A stretch of DNA of 46,363 bases from Pirellulales bacterium (GCA_016931995.1 JAFGDS010000089.1:1-46363), one strand, 5' to 3'. Shown: positions 22,344 to 32,800, counted from the stretch's first letter. Numbers and translations are program-made. Notes: generated by a model not told the origin, from the sequence alone.

Positions 22344-24737
22344 ATGAGGCCCGTGTCTGCTTTTCCGCCCCCAAAGACCTCCCCCGCGCCGGCCGGCGCT
22401 CCCGCGCCCCGCCGGCTGACTCCCCGCGCGCTGCGCGGCGCGCTCGTGGCGGCTTTCTTCGCGGCTTTCGTCCTTGGCGGGTCGCCTCCCGCGCGGGCCA
22501 TCAACATCTGGATGAACTTCCAGAGCGGCGCCTCCGGCTACCCCGACTACGACCCCGACGGCGCCCGGTTGCGGGAGTTGATGGGCCACGTCGAATCCTA
22601 TCTCGAGGACATCTTCGAACACGCCTCCTGGACGCTCGAAGTCCAGTTCTACTATCTCGAGTTCACCGACAACACCCTGGCCATGCACACCAGCCTCGCC
22701 ACCAGCCAGGGCAAGCCCACCCGGTGCCGCATCCAGGTCGATATGAACCGCGCGTGGTATTTCGACCCCACGCCGCTGAACCACGACGAATTCAACATGA
22801 CGCAGACGCTCTACCGCGATCTGTATCCCCTCGATCAGACCGCCTATTACGGCGGATCGCCCAACGACCTACTCGAGGTCAGCTACAACGGCACGGCAAA
22901 GGCCACCGCCCCCGAGGAAGCCCGGACCGGCTACGACCTGTTCAGCGTCCTCGCGCACGAGATGGGCCACGGCCTCGGCATGACCGGCAGCGTTGCCTCC
23001 GGCGAGGCCTCCGGCGACATCGACTACGATTTCGACTCCGATCTGGTCTGGGGCGGCACGACCGCCGCGAAGGCCTACGCCGAAAACAACATCTACCACC
23101 TGGCCGCGCTGTCGGCCATGTATCCCTACTTCGGCGCCGGCAAGCGGCGGCTCCTCAGCGCCACCGATATTCTCGCCATCCAAGCCGCCGCCCAATGGAG
23201 CGACGCCGCCATCGACCTCGGCCGGAAGGACTTCTATTCCCCCGACGCCACCGCCGATTTCAATCTCCGCGGCAACTGGGAAGGCAACAAGCTGCCCGAC
23301 GCCGCCGACGACGTCTGGGTTCGCCACGGACGCACGGCCCTGCTCACCGCGCCCGGTTCGGCCAGCTCGCTTCGCATTGCCGCGGGCAGCACCGTCTCCA
23401 CCGGCGGCCGCGTCCTCACGGTCGCCGGCACGTGCGCCGTGGGCGACGGCTCGACCGCCGGCTTCCTCGACGTTGGCGCCGCCGGCGGAACGCTCCACGC
23501 CGCGACGCTCGACGTGAAAAACGGCTCCCAGGTAACGCTCAACGGCGGTGGACGGATCCATGCCGGCACGGTCTCGCTCGCCGGCAAGACCACCCTGGTC
23601 GGCGGCGGGACCGTCGACGTCGACACCCTCCTGGTCAACAACGGAACCCTCCAAACCGCCGGCAGCGCCCCGCTCGCCCTCGTGAGCACCGCCGGCACGG
23701 GCGCGATCGACCTCGACGGCGCCGGCAGCGACGGCAACGTCCTGGTCCACCTCGCGGATCTCGCCGTCGGAGCCCCGTTGGCCGACGCCTTCGGCGGCCA
23801 GATGCAGGTCGGTCCCGGACGCACCGCCACCTTCGCCCAGGGCTGGGAACTCGAATCGGACGGCCGGCTCGAACTGGCCGGAGACGGCGACCTGCCCGCG
23901 TCGATCGCCGGCGGACTCTTCGTCGCCGGAGGACAAATCAACGTCGTCGGCGACCCGTGCCGGCTCGCCGCCGACGTCCGGTTCACCGCGACGGCCCAGG
24001 TGAGCCTTGCCTCCGCCAGCGACGTCCTCCACCTCGACGGCGCGGCGACCTTCGAGGGCGGCAGCTTCACCGGTGCCGGCCATCTTGTGTTCGACTCCAC
24101 GGCCGATGTCGTCATCGAGGACGGCGTCTGTATCGGGGCGAATGTCATCCAGCGCGGTTGGCTCGCCTTGGGGAGTGCGTTGGGCATGGCAACCCTCGAG
24201 GGAGACTTCGCCGCGGACGAAGGCGCGCTGGCCATCGATCTGGAGAGCGTCTCCTCATTCGATCGACTCGTCATTCTGGGCGCCGCGTCGCTGGGCGGCG
24301 CCCTGGAAATCTCGCTGGCGGACGGCTTCGTCCCGACCATCGGCGACTCATTCGAGGTGCTCGCCTTCGGCTCCCGCGAGGGAACGTTCGACGCCGTCGT
24401 CGTCCATGGCGGCGCGGCCCTGGTGCCCGTCTATTCCGCGACCGCCCTGACGCTGTGGGCCGCCGTGCCCGGCGACGCCAACACCGACGGCGTCGTGAAC
24501 GAGCAGGACGCGGCGCTGCTGGCCGCCCACTGGCTGACCGCCGAGGGCGCCGATTGGAGCCAAGGCGATTTCAACGGCGACGGCCGCGTGGACGATCTGG
24601 ATCTCGCCGTTCTCGCCGCCAACTGGCAACAAGGCCTCCCCAGCGGCGCCTCGGTGCCCGAGCCCCATCTCTTGACCCTCCTGGCCGGGGCCATCGCCCT
24701 CGTTGTCTTTCGCACGCGGTCGAGGTTCCGCCCGTAG
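22344..24737 (+). CDS. Secreted metzincin-like metalloprotease with PEP-CTERM tail
   Basis: This 797-residue exported protein has a long n-region and signal peptide (LVAAFFAAFVLGG, cleavage near ARA-IN, residue 52). A zinc-protease-like domain occupies about 53-290, with HEMGHGLGM at 205-213. The metzincin third ligand, normally His at position 215, is Gly here (MTG), so the zinc site is either completed elsewhere or inactive. Residues about 300-690 are beta-rich repeats of the PEP-CTERM/beta-helix type (GGRVLTVAGTCAVGDGS). A dockerin-like pair follows (GDANTDGVVNEQD, GDFNGDGRVDDLD), then VPEP plus a hydrophobic end and an RTRSRFR tail. The Shine-Dalgarno is poorly placed for ATG 22344, so the exact start is uncertain by some codons. 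A cell-surface or matrix role is likely. Confidence 0.88.
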   Translation: MRPVSAFPPPKTSPAPAGAPAPRRLTPRALRGALVAAFFAAFVLGGSPPARAINIWMNFQSGASGYPDYDPDGARLRELMGHVESYLEDIFEHASWTLEVQFYYLEFTDNTLAMHTSLATSQGKPTRCRIQVDMNRAWYFDPTPLNHDEFNMTQTLYRDLYPLDQTAYYGGSPNDLLEVSYNGTAKATAPEEARTGYDLFSVLAHEMGHGLGMTGSVASGEASGDIDYDFDSDLVWGGTTAAKAYAENNIYHLAALSAMYPYFGAGKRRLLSATDILAIQAAAQWSDAAIDLGRKDFYSPDATADFNLRGNWEGNKLPDAADDVWVRHGRTALLTAPGSASSLRIAAGSTVSTGGRVLTVAGTCAVGDGSTAGFLDVGAAGGTLHAATLDVKNGSQVTLNGGGRIHAGTVSLAGKTTLVGGGTVDVDTLLVNNGTLQTAGSAPLALVSTAGTGAIDLDGAGSDGNVLVHLADLAVGAPLADAFGGQMQVGPGRTATFAQGWELESDGRLELAGDGDLPASIAGGLFVAGGQINVVGDPCRLAADVRFTATAQVSLASASDVLHLDGAATFEGGSFTGAGHLVFDSTADVVIEDGVCIGANVIQRGWLALGSALGMATLEGDFAADEGALAIDLESVSSFDRLVILGAASLGGALEISLADGFVPTIGDSFEVLAFGSREGTFDAVVVHGGAALVPVYSATALTLWAAVPGDANTDGVVNEQDAALLAAHWLTAEGADWSQGDFNGDGRVDDLDLAVLAANWQQGLPSGASVPEPHLLTLLAGAIALVVFRTRSRFRP

Positions 24738-24901
24738 GAACGACGCCTCGCCGAATGCGATAACCGCCGTCTTGCCGCTGAGACGCACCCTCCTTCTTCG
24801 ACGAGGCGGGAGAGCGGCCGGGGGTGGGACTGGGGGATGTTCGTCACAATACCTCTCGCATCGAGAGGCCGTTGCGCCCTGTGCGCGGATGGCACGAAAG
24901 A

Positions 24902-25942
24902 CTACTCCCGCTCGCTCAAACGGCTCGGCGACGATTGCCAGCGGTCGGTCTTCCAGCCGGTGGCGTCGATCCGGGCGAACTCCCGCTGGATCTCGCGGCC
25001 TTCGTGGAACGACAGCCAGCCGTACACAACCCGGGTTTGTCCCGCCGGGCAGTCCTCGAACACGGGGTCGCTGTGGAAGCAGGGATTGTGGGGATTGTTC
25101 CAGGTCCGCCAGGTGGGCACCCAGGCGGTGACGACCCAGCGGGCGCCGTCGGCCGTGGGATAGGCCGTGTAGGAACCGGAAGAAACAACCCACGGCGGGT
25201 CCGACGCGTCCATGTCCTTGAAGCCCTTCAGGAAGATGCAGTTTTGCACCCGCAGATCGGTCAAGGGGCCGTCCGTGCCGTTGGTCAGCGCGAGCTTCAT
25301 CCGGACCGCGCCGGGCTGCGGCACGATGACCGCCTCGTACACCACGTCGTTGGGCAGCCGCCGCGTCAGTTCCAACCCCCCGTCGTCCCGGCGACGCCAT
25401 TCGAGCTTTTCGAGCGTCACGTTGCGCTCGGTCCAGATCGTGGGCACGTGGACGTGGGCAAGGTAGATCAGGCCAAACTGCGACCAGATCGCCTCCGGCA
25501 CGTCGAGCACGACGTAGCTCGTCGGGTCCCATGGAGTGAAAACGGTGAACTTCGTTTCCCGCTGGCGGGTGAAATCGAGCTCGACCCAATTGCTCACGGC
25601 GCGTCCGCCCGGCCAGGGAAACACCCGCGGCACGAATGCGTGGGGCGCCTTCCTCCAGTCGTCGGACGTTTGCCGGACGTCCTTCTTTTCGCCCAATCGA
25701 GACAGCGCGTCGTCGATTTCCTGTTCCGACAAACCGGTGGCCGCCTGGATCTCCGCGCGGTCGAAACCGTGGTACCACACCATGTTCTCCATCCACGCGC
25801 GCAGCTCGGCCTCGCTTTTCGGCTTGCGCTGGTCGCCTTGGGGCGCCGGTTCGGCCCGCGCGGGTCCGACCGCCAAACCCGCGACAATGGCCGCGACGAG
25901 GATGGAAGAATGCCCGAGGAGCCGCTTTTGCGATCGCATCAT
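24902..25942 (-). CDS. Secreted protein of unknown function, beside GH89
   Basis: This is a 346-residue exported protein with a signal peptide ending in AVGPARA. A helical segment follows (about 40-80, AELRAWMENMVWYHGFDRAEIQ). Then comes a beta-sandwich-like region rich in Trp and Tyr (ELDFTRQRETKFTVFTPWD, VTLEKLEWRRRDDGGLELTRR, VRMKLALTNGTDGPLTDLRVQ, and WVPTWRTWNNPHNPCFHSD near the end). That composition suits carbohydrate binding or processing, but no family could be named and no catalytic motif was identified. ATG 25942 is taken; a second ATG follows at once. It is last in an apparent operon with the GH89 enzyme and an exported methyltransferase, with a 108-bp spacer, so it probably handles the same or a related substrate. 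Confidence 0.82.
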   Translation of the reverse strand: MMRSQKRLLGHSSILVAAIVAGLAVGPARAEPAPQGDQRKPKSEAELRAWMENMVWYHGFDRAEIQAATGLSEQEIDDALSRLGEKKDVRQTSDDWRKAPHAFVPRVFPWPGGRAVSNWVELDFTRQRETKFTVFTPWDPTSYVVLDVPEAIWSQFGLIYLAHVHVPTIWTERNVTLEKLEWRRRDDGGLELTRRLPNDVVYEAVIVPQPGAVRMKLALTNGTDGPLTDLRVQNCIFLKGFKDMDASDPPWVVSSGSYTAYPTADGARWVVTAWVPTWRTWNNPHNPCFHSDPVFEDCPAGQTRVVYGWLSFHEGREIQREFARIDATGWKTDRWQSSPSRLSERE

Positions 25943-26050
25943 CGTGGGAGTACCTCAACGTCAAGGGATTGCTCGGGAGACGGCTTCGACCGCTCCTCTA
26001 TTTGCCTCGGCATGCGCCTCGGCCAGTTCCCCCGCACGCAAAGGTCCATT

Positions 26051-28288
26051 CTACCCGCCACCACCCGGGGCGGGAGGGGGCGCGGGCGGATTGGCCGCCC
26101 GGGCGCCGTACTTCTCCCACATCTGGAGACTGACCTCCACAGGATCGCCTTGGGGCGTCGCCGGGTAGGATTCGTTTTCGTGCACCCACCGCTCTTCCCA
26201 CGCCCGGATGTCCGCATCGAACTGCTTCGCGTCCAGCGGCTCGTTCTTGGCGAGCGACTGATCCAACCGCTCGATGAACTGCTCCCAGCGGCGCAGGTAA
26301 AATCCGCGCACGAGCCCGGCCCACTGCCGATGGGCGTATTCGTGCAGCCCGCTGTCGGCGGGTCCCCAGAGCGTAATGAGCCTGCGGGCGTTGTGCTCGC
26401 AGTGGCGGCGATCCGCGTCGGTGGCGCCCCATCGCCGGGCGTCGGCCAGCCATGCGCCCAGCAGGAACTCCGGCCGCGTGGCCAGCAGTTCGTCCACGTC
26501 GCGGATCAGCTCGATGTACTCCCGGCTATTCGCGGCAAACGCCTCGCGGTCCTTTGCCTCGAACGCGGCCATCATGTCGGCCGCCAGATCGTCGGCCAGC
26601 ACGGCCATGTTCTCGCGGCCCAGGTGTACGACGTCGTACCGATACGTGTCGAGCCCGCCCAGCTCGTCGCGGCAGTCGAGCAGGAGACTCCACGCGTACA
26701 ATAATTTGCCGCGATCGAAGCGGGCGGGCCGGTTCACCCACGTGCGGTTGACCGGCAGTCCCGGCCGGCCGCAAATGCTCGTGCCCGTGTACGAAGTCTG
26801 GCGATAAACCGTCTCTTCCAGGAGCCGCCACGCCTGGAGGGCTCTTTCGTTCTCGCGGCCGTAGCGGCGATGGACGAAATCGCGAAACCAGCCGTCCAGC
26901 GCCGGCACGCGCCCGCGCCACGTCATGTCCGTCACCAGGTCGTACACCACCGGATTGTAGCCGAAGCCCTCCATGGTCATGCCAATGCCCGATAGCTTGC
27001 CGCGGCTCGGGCTGGTCATGGCCTCGTCGAGGTTCTTCGCGATGCGATCCGTTCCGCCGTAAAGGCCCACCTTGCCGCCGAAATTGTGCAGAACGCACCA
27101 GATCCACGGTTTGCCGTGGAAGGCTTCCGTCCGCTGCCAAACGGGGTTCGCCTCGCAGTAGAGATCGAGCAGGATCATCCGGTCGTCCGGCACGGCCCCG
27201 AAGAGCGCCTTGGCCTGGGGCGGTTTCCAGAAGTCCTTTTCGCTGAGGAAGATCCACCCCTGCATCACCCAAATGGCCTCCGGATCGGCCGCCTGCATCG
27301 CGCCATGGATGGCCTTGCCCAGCGAGGCGAGAAACGCCGGATCGTCGCTGGGTGGCCGCATCTCGATGAACGTGTCGGCGGCGTAAAGGTGGTCCGTGCC
27401 AAACAGCCGCGTCTGCTCCTCGACGAACGCCTTGCCGACCTCGGCGAACAGCGGATCCATGGGTTCCACGAAGTGCGTCCCTGGACGAAAGCCGCTCCAG
27501 CCGGCAAGTTGGCCGAACTTGGCGCCAGGGAACTTCTCCTTGAATCCGGCGGGGACGTGGCCGGTGAACCCTTGCAGGACCGGCGTCATGCCGAGTTCCC
27601 GCTCGCGGGCGACGATCTTTTTCTCCAAATCGACGTGCGCGTTGATCCAACCGTCGGGCAGCGGGCCGCACCAACCGTCGATGCAGCCCATCCATCCAAA
27701 TGGCAAATACGCCGGCCCGACGAAGAATTCCTGGATCTGCTCGTCGCTAAGCCCAAAGCGGCGGCACACGTTCCGCCAGACGGCTTCCTGGCCGGTGACC
27801 GCCAGCGGCATGTTCACGCCGTGCAGGGCCATCCAGTCGATCATCCGTTCCCACCGCGCCCAGTCCCACCAGGCCATGGTGTAGCTGAACGCGCAGTAGT
27901 TGAAGAAGTAGCGATACCGGTGAGGGCTCGCCCGGCGGACCTTGCGCTCGACGGCCGGCAAGGGATCGGGCAGCGCGAGCTGATCGCCGCGGAACGACAA
28001 ATGGCAATGGCACCGATGCTTCAGATACCAGTTCAGGCCCGAGGCCATCGCGACGCCGTTGTTCCCGCGGAGGACGATCTTGCCATGGACGCTTTCCACC
28101 TCGAAAACGTCGGAACCGCCGTCGGCCGCGATCGTCTCGAAGACGAAATCGCCGTCGTGGGCGGGGAGCACGCGGCGGAGCAGCCCGCGGGCCGCCTCCT
28201 CGGGCCCGTCGGCCAGCGCGGCCGCGCCTCCGAAGTCCAACCAGACGAACGCGGCCGCCGAGAGGATCGAAACGAGCTTCTGGTTCAC
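26051..28288 (-). CDS. Alpha-N-acetylglucosaminidase, GH89 (NAGLU-like)
   Basis: This is a 745-residue exported glycoside hydrolase that removes terminal alpha-linked N-acetylglucosamine, as in heparan-type glycosaminoglycans or mucin glycans. The three NAGLU regions are present in order: the N-terminal domain (HGKIVLRGNNGVAMASGLNWYL), the barrel starting RYRYFFNYCAFSYTMAWWDW, and the helical C-terminal part. Catalytic glutamates align with the human enzyme (E316, E446): E309 in ADTFIEMRP and E440 in GMTMEGFGYNPVVYDL. The signal peptide is weak but plausible (LSAAAFVWLDFGGAAALADG). GTG 28288 is the start, with GGAGG six bases upstream. The end is Pro/Gly-rich (PPAPPPAPGGGG). It lies 51 bp from the upstream methyltransferase gene, with the secreted unknown downstream. 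Confidence 0.95.
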   Translation of the reverse strand: MNQKLVSILSAAAFVWLDFGGAAALADGPEEAARGLLRRVLPAHDGDFVFETIAADGGSDVFEVESVHGKIVLRGNNGVAMASGLNWYLKHRCHCHLSFRGDQLALPDPLPAVERKVRRASPHRYRYFFNYCAFSYTMAWWDWARWERMIDWMALHGVNMPLAVTGQEAVWRNVCRRFGLSDEQIQEFFVGPAYLPFGWMGCIDGWCGPLPDGWINAHVDLEKKIVARERELGMTPVLQGFTGHVPAGFKEKFPGAKFGQLAGWSGFRPGTHFVEPMDPLFAEVGKAFVEEQTRLFGTDHLYAADTFIEMRPPSDDPAFLASLGKAIHGAMQAADPEAIWVMQGWIFLSEKDFWKPPQAKALFGAVPDDRMILLDLYCEANPVWQRTEAFHGKPWIWCVLHNFGGKVGLYGGTDRIAKNLDEAMTSPSRGKLSGIGMTMEGFGYNPVVYDLVTDMTWRGRVPALDGWFRDFVHRRYGRENERALQAWRLLEETVYRQTSYTGTSICGRPGLPVNRTWVNRPARFDRGKLLYAWSLLLDCRDELGGLDTYRYDVVHLGRENMAVLADDLAADMMAAFEAKDREAFAANSREYIELIRDVDELLATRPEFLLGAWLADARRWGATDADRRHCEHNARRLITLWGPADSGLHEYAHRQWAGLVRGFYLRRWEQFIERLDQSLAKNEPLDAKQFDADIRAWEERWVHENESYPATPQGDPVEVSLQMWEKYGARAANPPAPPPAPGGGG

Positions 28289-28339
28289 GACGCACCTCCG
28301 GAGTGGACGTTTCCGATGGGCCGATGGCCCGAGGCAGGG

Positions 28340-29584
28340 TCAAGGGCGGCCCGGCGCGGGCTTCAGTTCGAGTTGGTCGATCTCCAACTGGCCGGTGGCG
28401 CCGAACAGGCCGATGCGGACCATGGCCTCGCGGGCGGCGGGCGGAACGGGGATGACGCGGGCCTCGCGGCGCCACGCGAACGTGCCTTGCCAGGGGCCAA
28501 TCTGGTCCTCCCCCAGCGGCTGGCGGTTGGCGTCGTAGAACGTGATGGCCAGGCCGGCCACCTGATAGGCCAGCGGCCCGGGCCGGATGTCGCGGCCCCG
28601 GACCCGCATCGAGATGAGGATGCGCGGCACTTTACGGCCGTCGATGGCCAGCCCTTGCAGGGCGCGGGCGGAACGGCCTCGCTCGTCGTTGGCAAACCGC
28701 GCGACGTGCCCGCCCGAGGGAGCGTCGGCCGCTTCGACCCGCTCAAGCTGTCGCTGGTAGTGCCAGCCGGCTGGCCGGGTCGGCTCGTCGGCGATGGATT
28801 GTTCGAAGTCGCCGTTTTCCAGGGCGGGATGGGCGGGGTCCGGTTGCACCTTGCGCTCGGACTCCGCCGTGCCCGTCATGGGGACGAAAAGGATCGGCAG
28901 GAGCCGCTCGCGGACCAGTTCGCCGTCCTTCTTCGTCACCAACAGGAGCGTCTGCTGGTAGCGCTGGCCGATGGGAATGACCATCCGGCCGCCCTCCTTG
29001 AGCTGATCGGCCAGCGCGGGCGGAATGGCCTCGGGCGAGCAGGTGACAATGATCTTGTCGAACGGCGCGTGCTCCGGCCAGCCTTGGTAGCCGTCGCCGA
29101 TCTTGCAGTGAACGTTGTCGTACTTAAGCTTCCGCAATACCTGCGCCGCCCGGCGCCCGAGCGGCTCGACGATCTCGATCGTGTATACGTCCTTCACCAG
29201 CGGACTGAGGACCGCGGCCTGGTAGCCGCTGCCCGTGCCAATCTCGAGCACCGAGTCATCCGGCTTCGGATCGATCTGCTCGGTCATGTAGGCCACGACG
29301 AACGGCGCCGAGATGGTCTGCTGATTGCCGATGGGCAACGCCATGTCGAAGTAGGCGTAGCGGCGCTGGTCGGGCGGGACGAACTCGTGACGCGGCGCAG
29401 CGCGCAGCGCCTGGATCACCCGCGGATCCTTGACGCCGGCGTCCACGATTTCCGTATCGACCATCTGGTTTCGCGCGTCCTCGAACGTCGTCGCCCGCTG
29501 GGCCGGCGCGGCGGCCGTGAAACCGAACGTCCCGATCGCCGCCACGGTCAGGACGACGCCACACGAATGGGCAAAACGATTCAT
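28340..29584 (-). CDS. Exported protein-L-isoaspartate O-methyltransferase-like protein with C-terminal binding domain
   Basis: This 414-residue protein has a signal peptide (about 1-29, cleavage near APA-QR), then a PCMT/PIMT domain (about 35-230). The domain has FVPPDQRRYAYFDMALPIGNQQTIS, SAM loop LEIGTGSGYQ (113-122) and KIIVTCSPEAIP. After about residue 250 follows a jelly-roll domain of the type NGDFEQ...PAGWHY, ending IDQLELKP, as in carbohydrate-binding modules of secreted planctomycete proteins. PIMT normally repairs damaged aspartyl residues using cytosolic SAM, so an exported form raises the question of methyl donor. Either export is real and activity lost or altered, or the hydrophobic start is an anchor. 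CGGAG supports ATG 29584. It leads an apparent operon with GH89. Confidence 0.88.
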   Translation of the reverse strand: MNRFAHSCGVVLTVAAIGTFGFTAAAPAQRATTFEDARNQMVDTEIVDAGVKDPRVIQALRAAPRHEFVPPDQRRYAYFDMALPIGNQQTISAPFVVAYMTEQIDPKPDDSVLEIGTGSGYQAAVLSPLVKDVYTIEIVEPLGRRAAQVLRKLKYDNVHCKIGDGYQGWPEHAPFDKIIVTCSPEAIPPALADQLKEGGRMVIPIGQRYQQTLLLVTKKDGELVRERLLPILFVPMTGTAESERKVQPDPAHPALENGDFEQSIADEPTRPAGWHYQRQLERVEAADAPSGGHVARFANDERGRSARALQGLAIDGRKVPRILISMRVRGRDIRPGPLAYQVAGLAITFYDANRQPLGEDQIGPWQGTFAWRREARVIPVPPAAREAMVRIGLFGATGQLEIDQLELKPAPGRP

Positions 29585-29714
29585 GGCGGCTCCGTAAGTC
29601 AGGCCGTGCCTGGCAGATCATTCGGATGGTGGTTGCCGAGGGTGCTTCATGCCGGCGAGCCATCCGCCGGCCCCCCTTACGCCCCCCCGTGCAACATCCA
29701 CCAAATATGCGACA

Positions 29715-29755
29715 AAACACCCCTTCGGGAAAGGGTAAAACCCTTGCCGGCAAGC
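29715..29755 (-). terminator. Hairpin cluster after the giant gene, terminator candidate
   Basis: Three short palindromes abut: CTTGCCGGCAAG (29743-29754), AAGGGTAAAACCCTT (29731-29745), and, read on the minus strand, ACCCTTTCCCGAAGGGGT followed by GTTTTGT. The last could terminate the giant transcript about 120 bp after its stop. The rest of the 265-bp gap up to the next gene holds nothing recognised. Confidence 0.4.
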
Positions 29756-29849
29756 AGCAGGGATCGCACGTCCATGACACGGGCGATTCAAGAAGAGTCG
29801 CGCGAATCCCGCGGGATTGTCGGCATTGAACCACCAAAAATGTCTCGCG

Positions 29850-32800
29850 TCAAGTGGTGGAAATAACGTCGGCAAGCGATCCCTCGCGGTCGCGCCACAC
29901 CGACCGCGGGACGCGCTCCCGCCCGCGGCGTTGTGGCACGGCGTCGTCGCAAGACAGAAGCAGCCGCGAGACCGCCAGTTCGGCCGTCTCGATTGGCCCG
30001 GGATCCGAGACTCTCGGGAGTTTGGGATCCCACTTCGCCGTGGAAAACAACTCGTCGATGATTTGGTGTCGAGAAACGGCGGAGGGAGCCTCTCGATTTT
30101 CGATTGCGTTTGCCGCCGCGACGACCTGGTCGGCGACGCTTTGCGACGGGCCGAGACGCAACGGCTCAAGTCGTCGCGCCGCGGCGCCCTGGCTGGACAG
30201 TTGTCTCGGGCCGATGAATCGCGAGCCGGGTTCGAGCGGGGGCTCTGCCAGGGCCTCGGGCGCGGGCTGGCTGACGCGCGCCTGCCAATTGGCGGCCAGG
30301 ATCGCCGCGTCCAGGTCGTCGACACACCCGTCACCGTTGAAATCGGCGTCGGCCCAGGTCGCGCCGGCGCACATGAGCCAATGGGCCGCGAGAATCGCGG
30401 CGTCCAGGCGGTCGACCACGCCGTCGATATTCGCGTCGGCCGCCAGAGGGCATTCGTACGCGCCGAGATCCACGGCGCCGTAGAGGATCCGCGGGTTGCC
30501 GTCGCGGTCGGTTTCGAGCGGATTGCCCTGGGCATCGACGGCCAGGGCGTTGGCGCCGGCGTTCAAGGCTAGGCTGTCGCTCCGCAGACGCAGGTTTCCG
30601 TAGTCGTCGTCGGGCGTTCCCCACGCGCCGTCGCCGCCCGGCGACGGGTTGCGGAGGAAGCCGGGGTTGGCGCCGAGAAGCACGGCGCCGCCGCCGGGCC
30701 CTATAATGCCGCGGAGATCGGCGCCGGACGGCGCCTGGTTCAGGGCGAGAATGGTGTTCGCCGCGACAAGCGTCCCGCCGGCGACATGGACTCCTCCACC
30801 TTCATCGCCCGCCACGTTGGCCGCCACGGTCGCGTTGGTGAGCGTCAGCGCGCCCGCGGTCGCGAGGAGGCCGCCGCCGTTGGCCTCGGCGAAATTGCCC
30901 GCCACGATCGAATTGGTGATGGTCGCGGCGCCTCCGGCGGCGTGGAGACCGCCGCCCGAGTTGGCCGAATTGCCGACGATCGTGGAGTTGGCCACCGATA
31001 GCGCGCTGTCTCCTTGGACGAAAATGGCGCCGCCGGATTGAACGGCGGAGTTACCGACGATGACGCACTGGTGAAGCTCGGCGTTGCCGCCGCGAACGAG
31101 GACGGCGCCGCCCGAGTTGGCCGAGTTGCCCGAGAAGGTCGAGTCGCTGACGATCGCGGCGCCATCGTCGGCGAGAAGACCGCCGCCTCCGAGTTGGCAC
31201 GAATTGCCCGAGAGGGTCGAATGCACAACCGTCAACGAGCCCTGGCCGCTGTAGATTCCGCCGCCGGCGTTGGCGGAGTTGCCGGAGACGCTCAGGCCGC
31301 TCAGGGTCAGCGCGCCCAGGTTGAACACGCCACCGCCGAGGAACGCGACGTCGTCGCCCCCGTCGGAATCCACGACGCGGCCGCCGGTGACGGTGAGGTC
31401 CGACAACGACGCTTCGAGGCCCGCGCCCACGAAGAACGCGCGGCTTTGAGCGTTCGCGTCGATCGCCAGCAATTCGGCGCCCGGACCTTCGATCCGGACG
31501 TCGTCGAGAATCTCCAGTTGCGCGCCGCCAAGAGTGATCCGCCCGGGCACGAGGGCGACTCCGTCGGTAAACAACGCCGGATCGAATGTGATGATGTCGG
31601 TCGCAATGGCGCTGCCGGCTGGAACGTCGCCGTCCCAAAGAGACGCGTTCGCGTTGGCCGCCTGCAGGGCTTCGCGCAGCGTCAGAAAACCGTCGTCGGC
31701 CACCGCGTCCTCGAGGCTGTCCACCACGAACAGCGCGCTTTGGAACTCATAGGGGCCGAGATCCACCACGCCGCTGACGAAGCGGGGAAGGGCGTCCAGG
31801 TCGGTTGTCAAGGGATCGCCCTGCGCATCGAGCGCCAGGGCGTTGCCGCCGGCGTTGATCGCGGGGCTGCCGCGGCGCAGGCGCAGGTCGCCGCGCCCGT
31901 CGCCCGGCCCGGGATTGCGCGCGAAGAGCGGATCCTCGCCGATCAGGTTGTATCCGCTGCTGGCGTGCAGCGTGCCGAAGAAGTCGGCGTCGGACGCCGC
32001 CTGGTTCAACGCGAGGATCGAATTGGCGACGACGGCTCCCGAGACGTTGGCCAGACCGCCGCCGCGCGAGGCGACGTTGCCCGCGATCGTCGAGTTTCTT
32101 ACGGTCACCGCGACACCGCTCGCGGCGGCGAAGATCCCTCCGCCGAATTGGACGGCCGTATTGCCTGAGATGGTCGACTGCACGACGGTCAGCGAGCCGG
32201 CGACGCAATAGATTGCCCCGCCGCAGGCGCTGGCGCCGGTGACGAGATTGCCGTCGAGCACGGATCGGGTGAGGGTGACTTCGCCGGCGCTAACGGCAAT
32301 GGCGCCGCCGCCGGTCGTTCCGGCCACGTTGCCGGAGAAGGAAGAATCGCTCACGTCGGCGCCGCGGTCGGAGTTGTTGTCCAAGGCGCCGCCGAGATAG
32401 TCGGCCGAGTTGCTCTGGAAATCGCACCCGACGACGGTCAACGAGCCGCCGACGTTGGCAATGCCTCCGCCCGTGTAGCCGGCGTCGTTGTAGGAAATCG
32501 TCGAATCCACGATCGCGAGGGTTCCCTCATTGAGGATTCCGCCGCCGCGGTTGCCGGGATCGGCGCCCGTCGTGGCGGTTCGCGCCGAGTTCTGCGAAAT
32601 GACGGAGCGGGTGATGGTCATGTCGCCCCGGTTCAGGATGCCTCCGCCGCCGGTGAAGGCGTAGCTGGTGACGGCGTTGTTCGCGACGCGGGAGTCGACG
32701 ACGGCGACCGTTCCGCCGTTGTTGAAGATGCCGGACCCGCCGAAGGACACGTTACCCGAGATGACGCAGTTGTCCACGGTCAACGTGGCGTCGCTGGCGA

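Noticed and set aside
22724-24763. A 679-codon plus-strand frame inside the metzincin gene
   Set aside because: It is an Arg-dominated frame offset by one from the real gene and ends shortly after it.
27086-29866. A 926-codon open frame on the plus strand opposite GH89 and the isoaspartyl methyltransferase
   Set aside because: It is composed of Arg/Gly/Ala/Val-rich sequence with no motif. The minus-strand genes carry clear catalytic motifs. Long antisense frames are expected at this GC content.
30700-30712. CTATAATG, a -10-like sequence
   Set aside because: It lies inside the coding sequence of the giant gene, with no -35 and no gene to serve.
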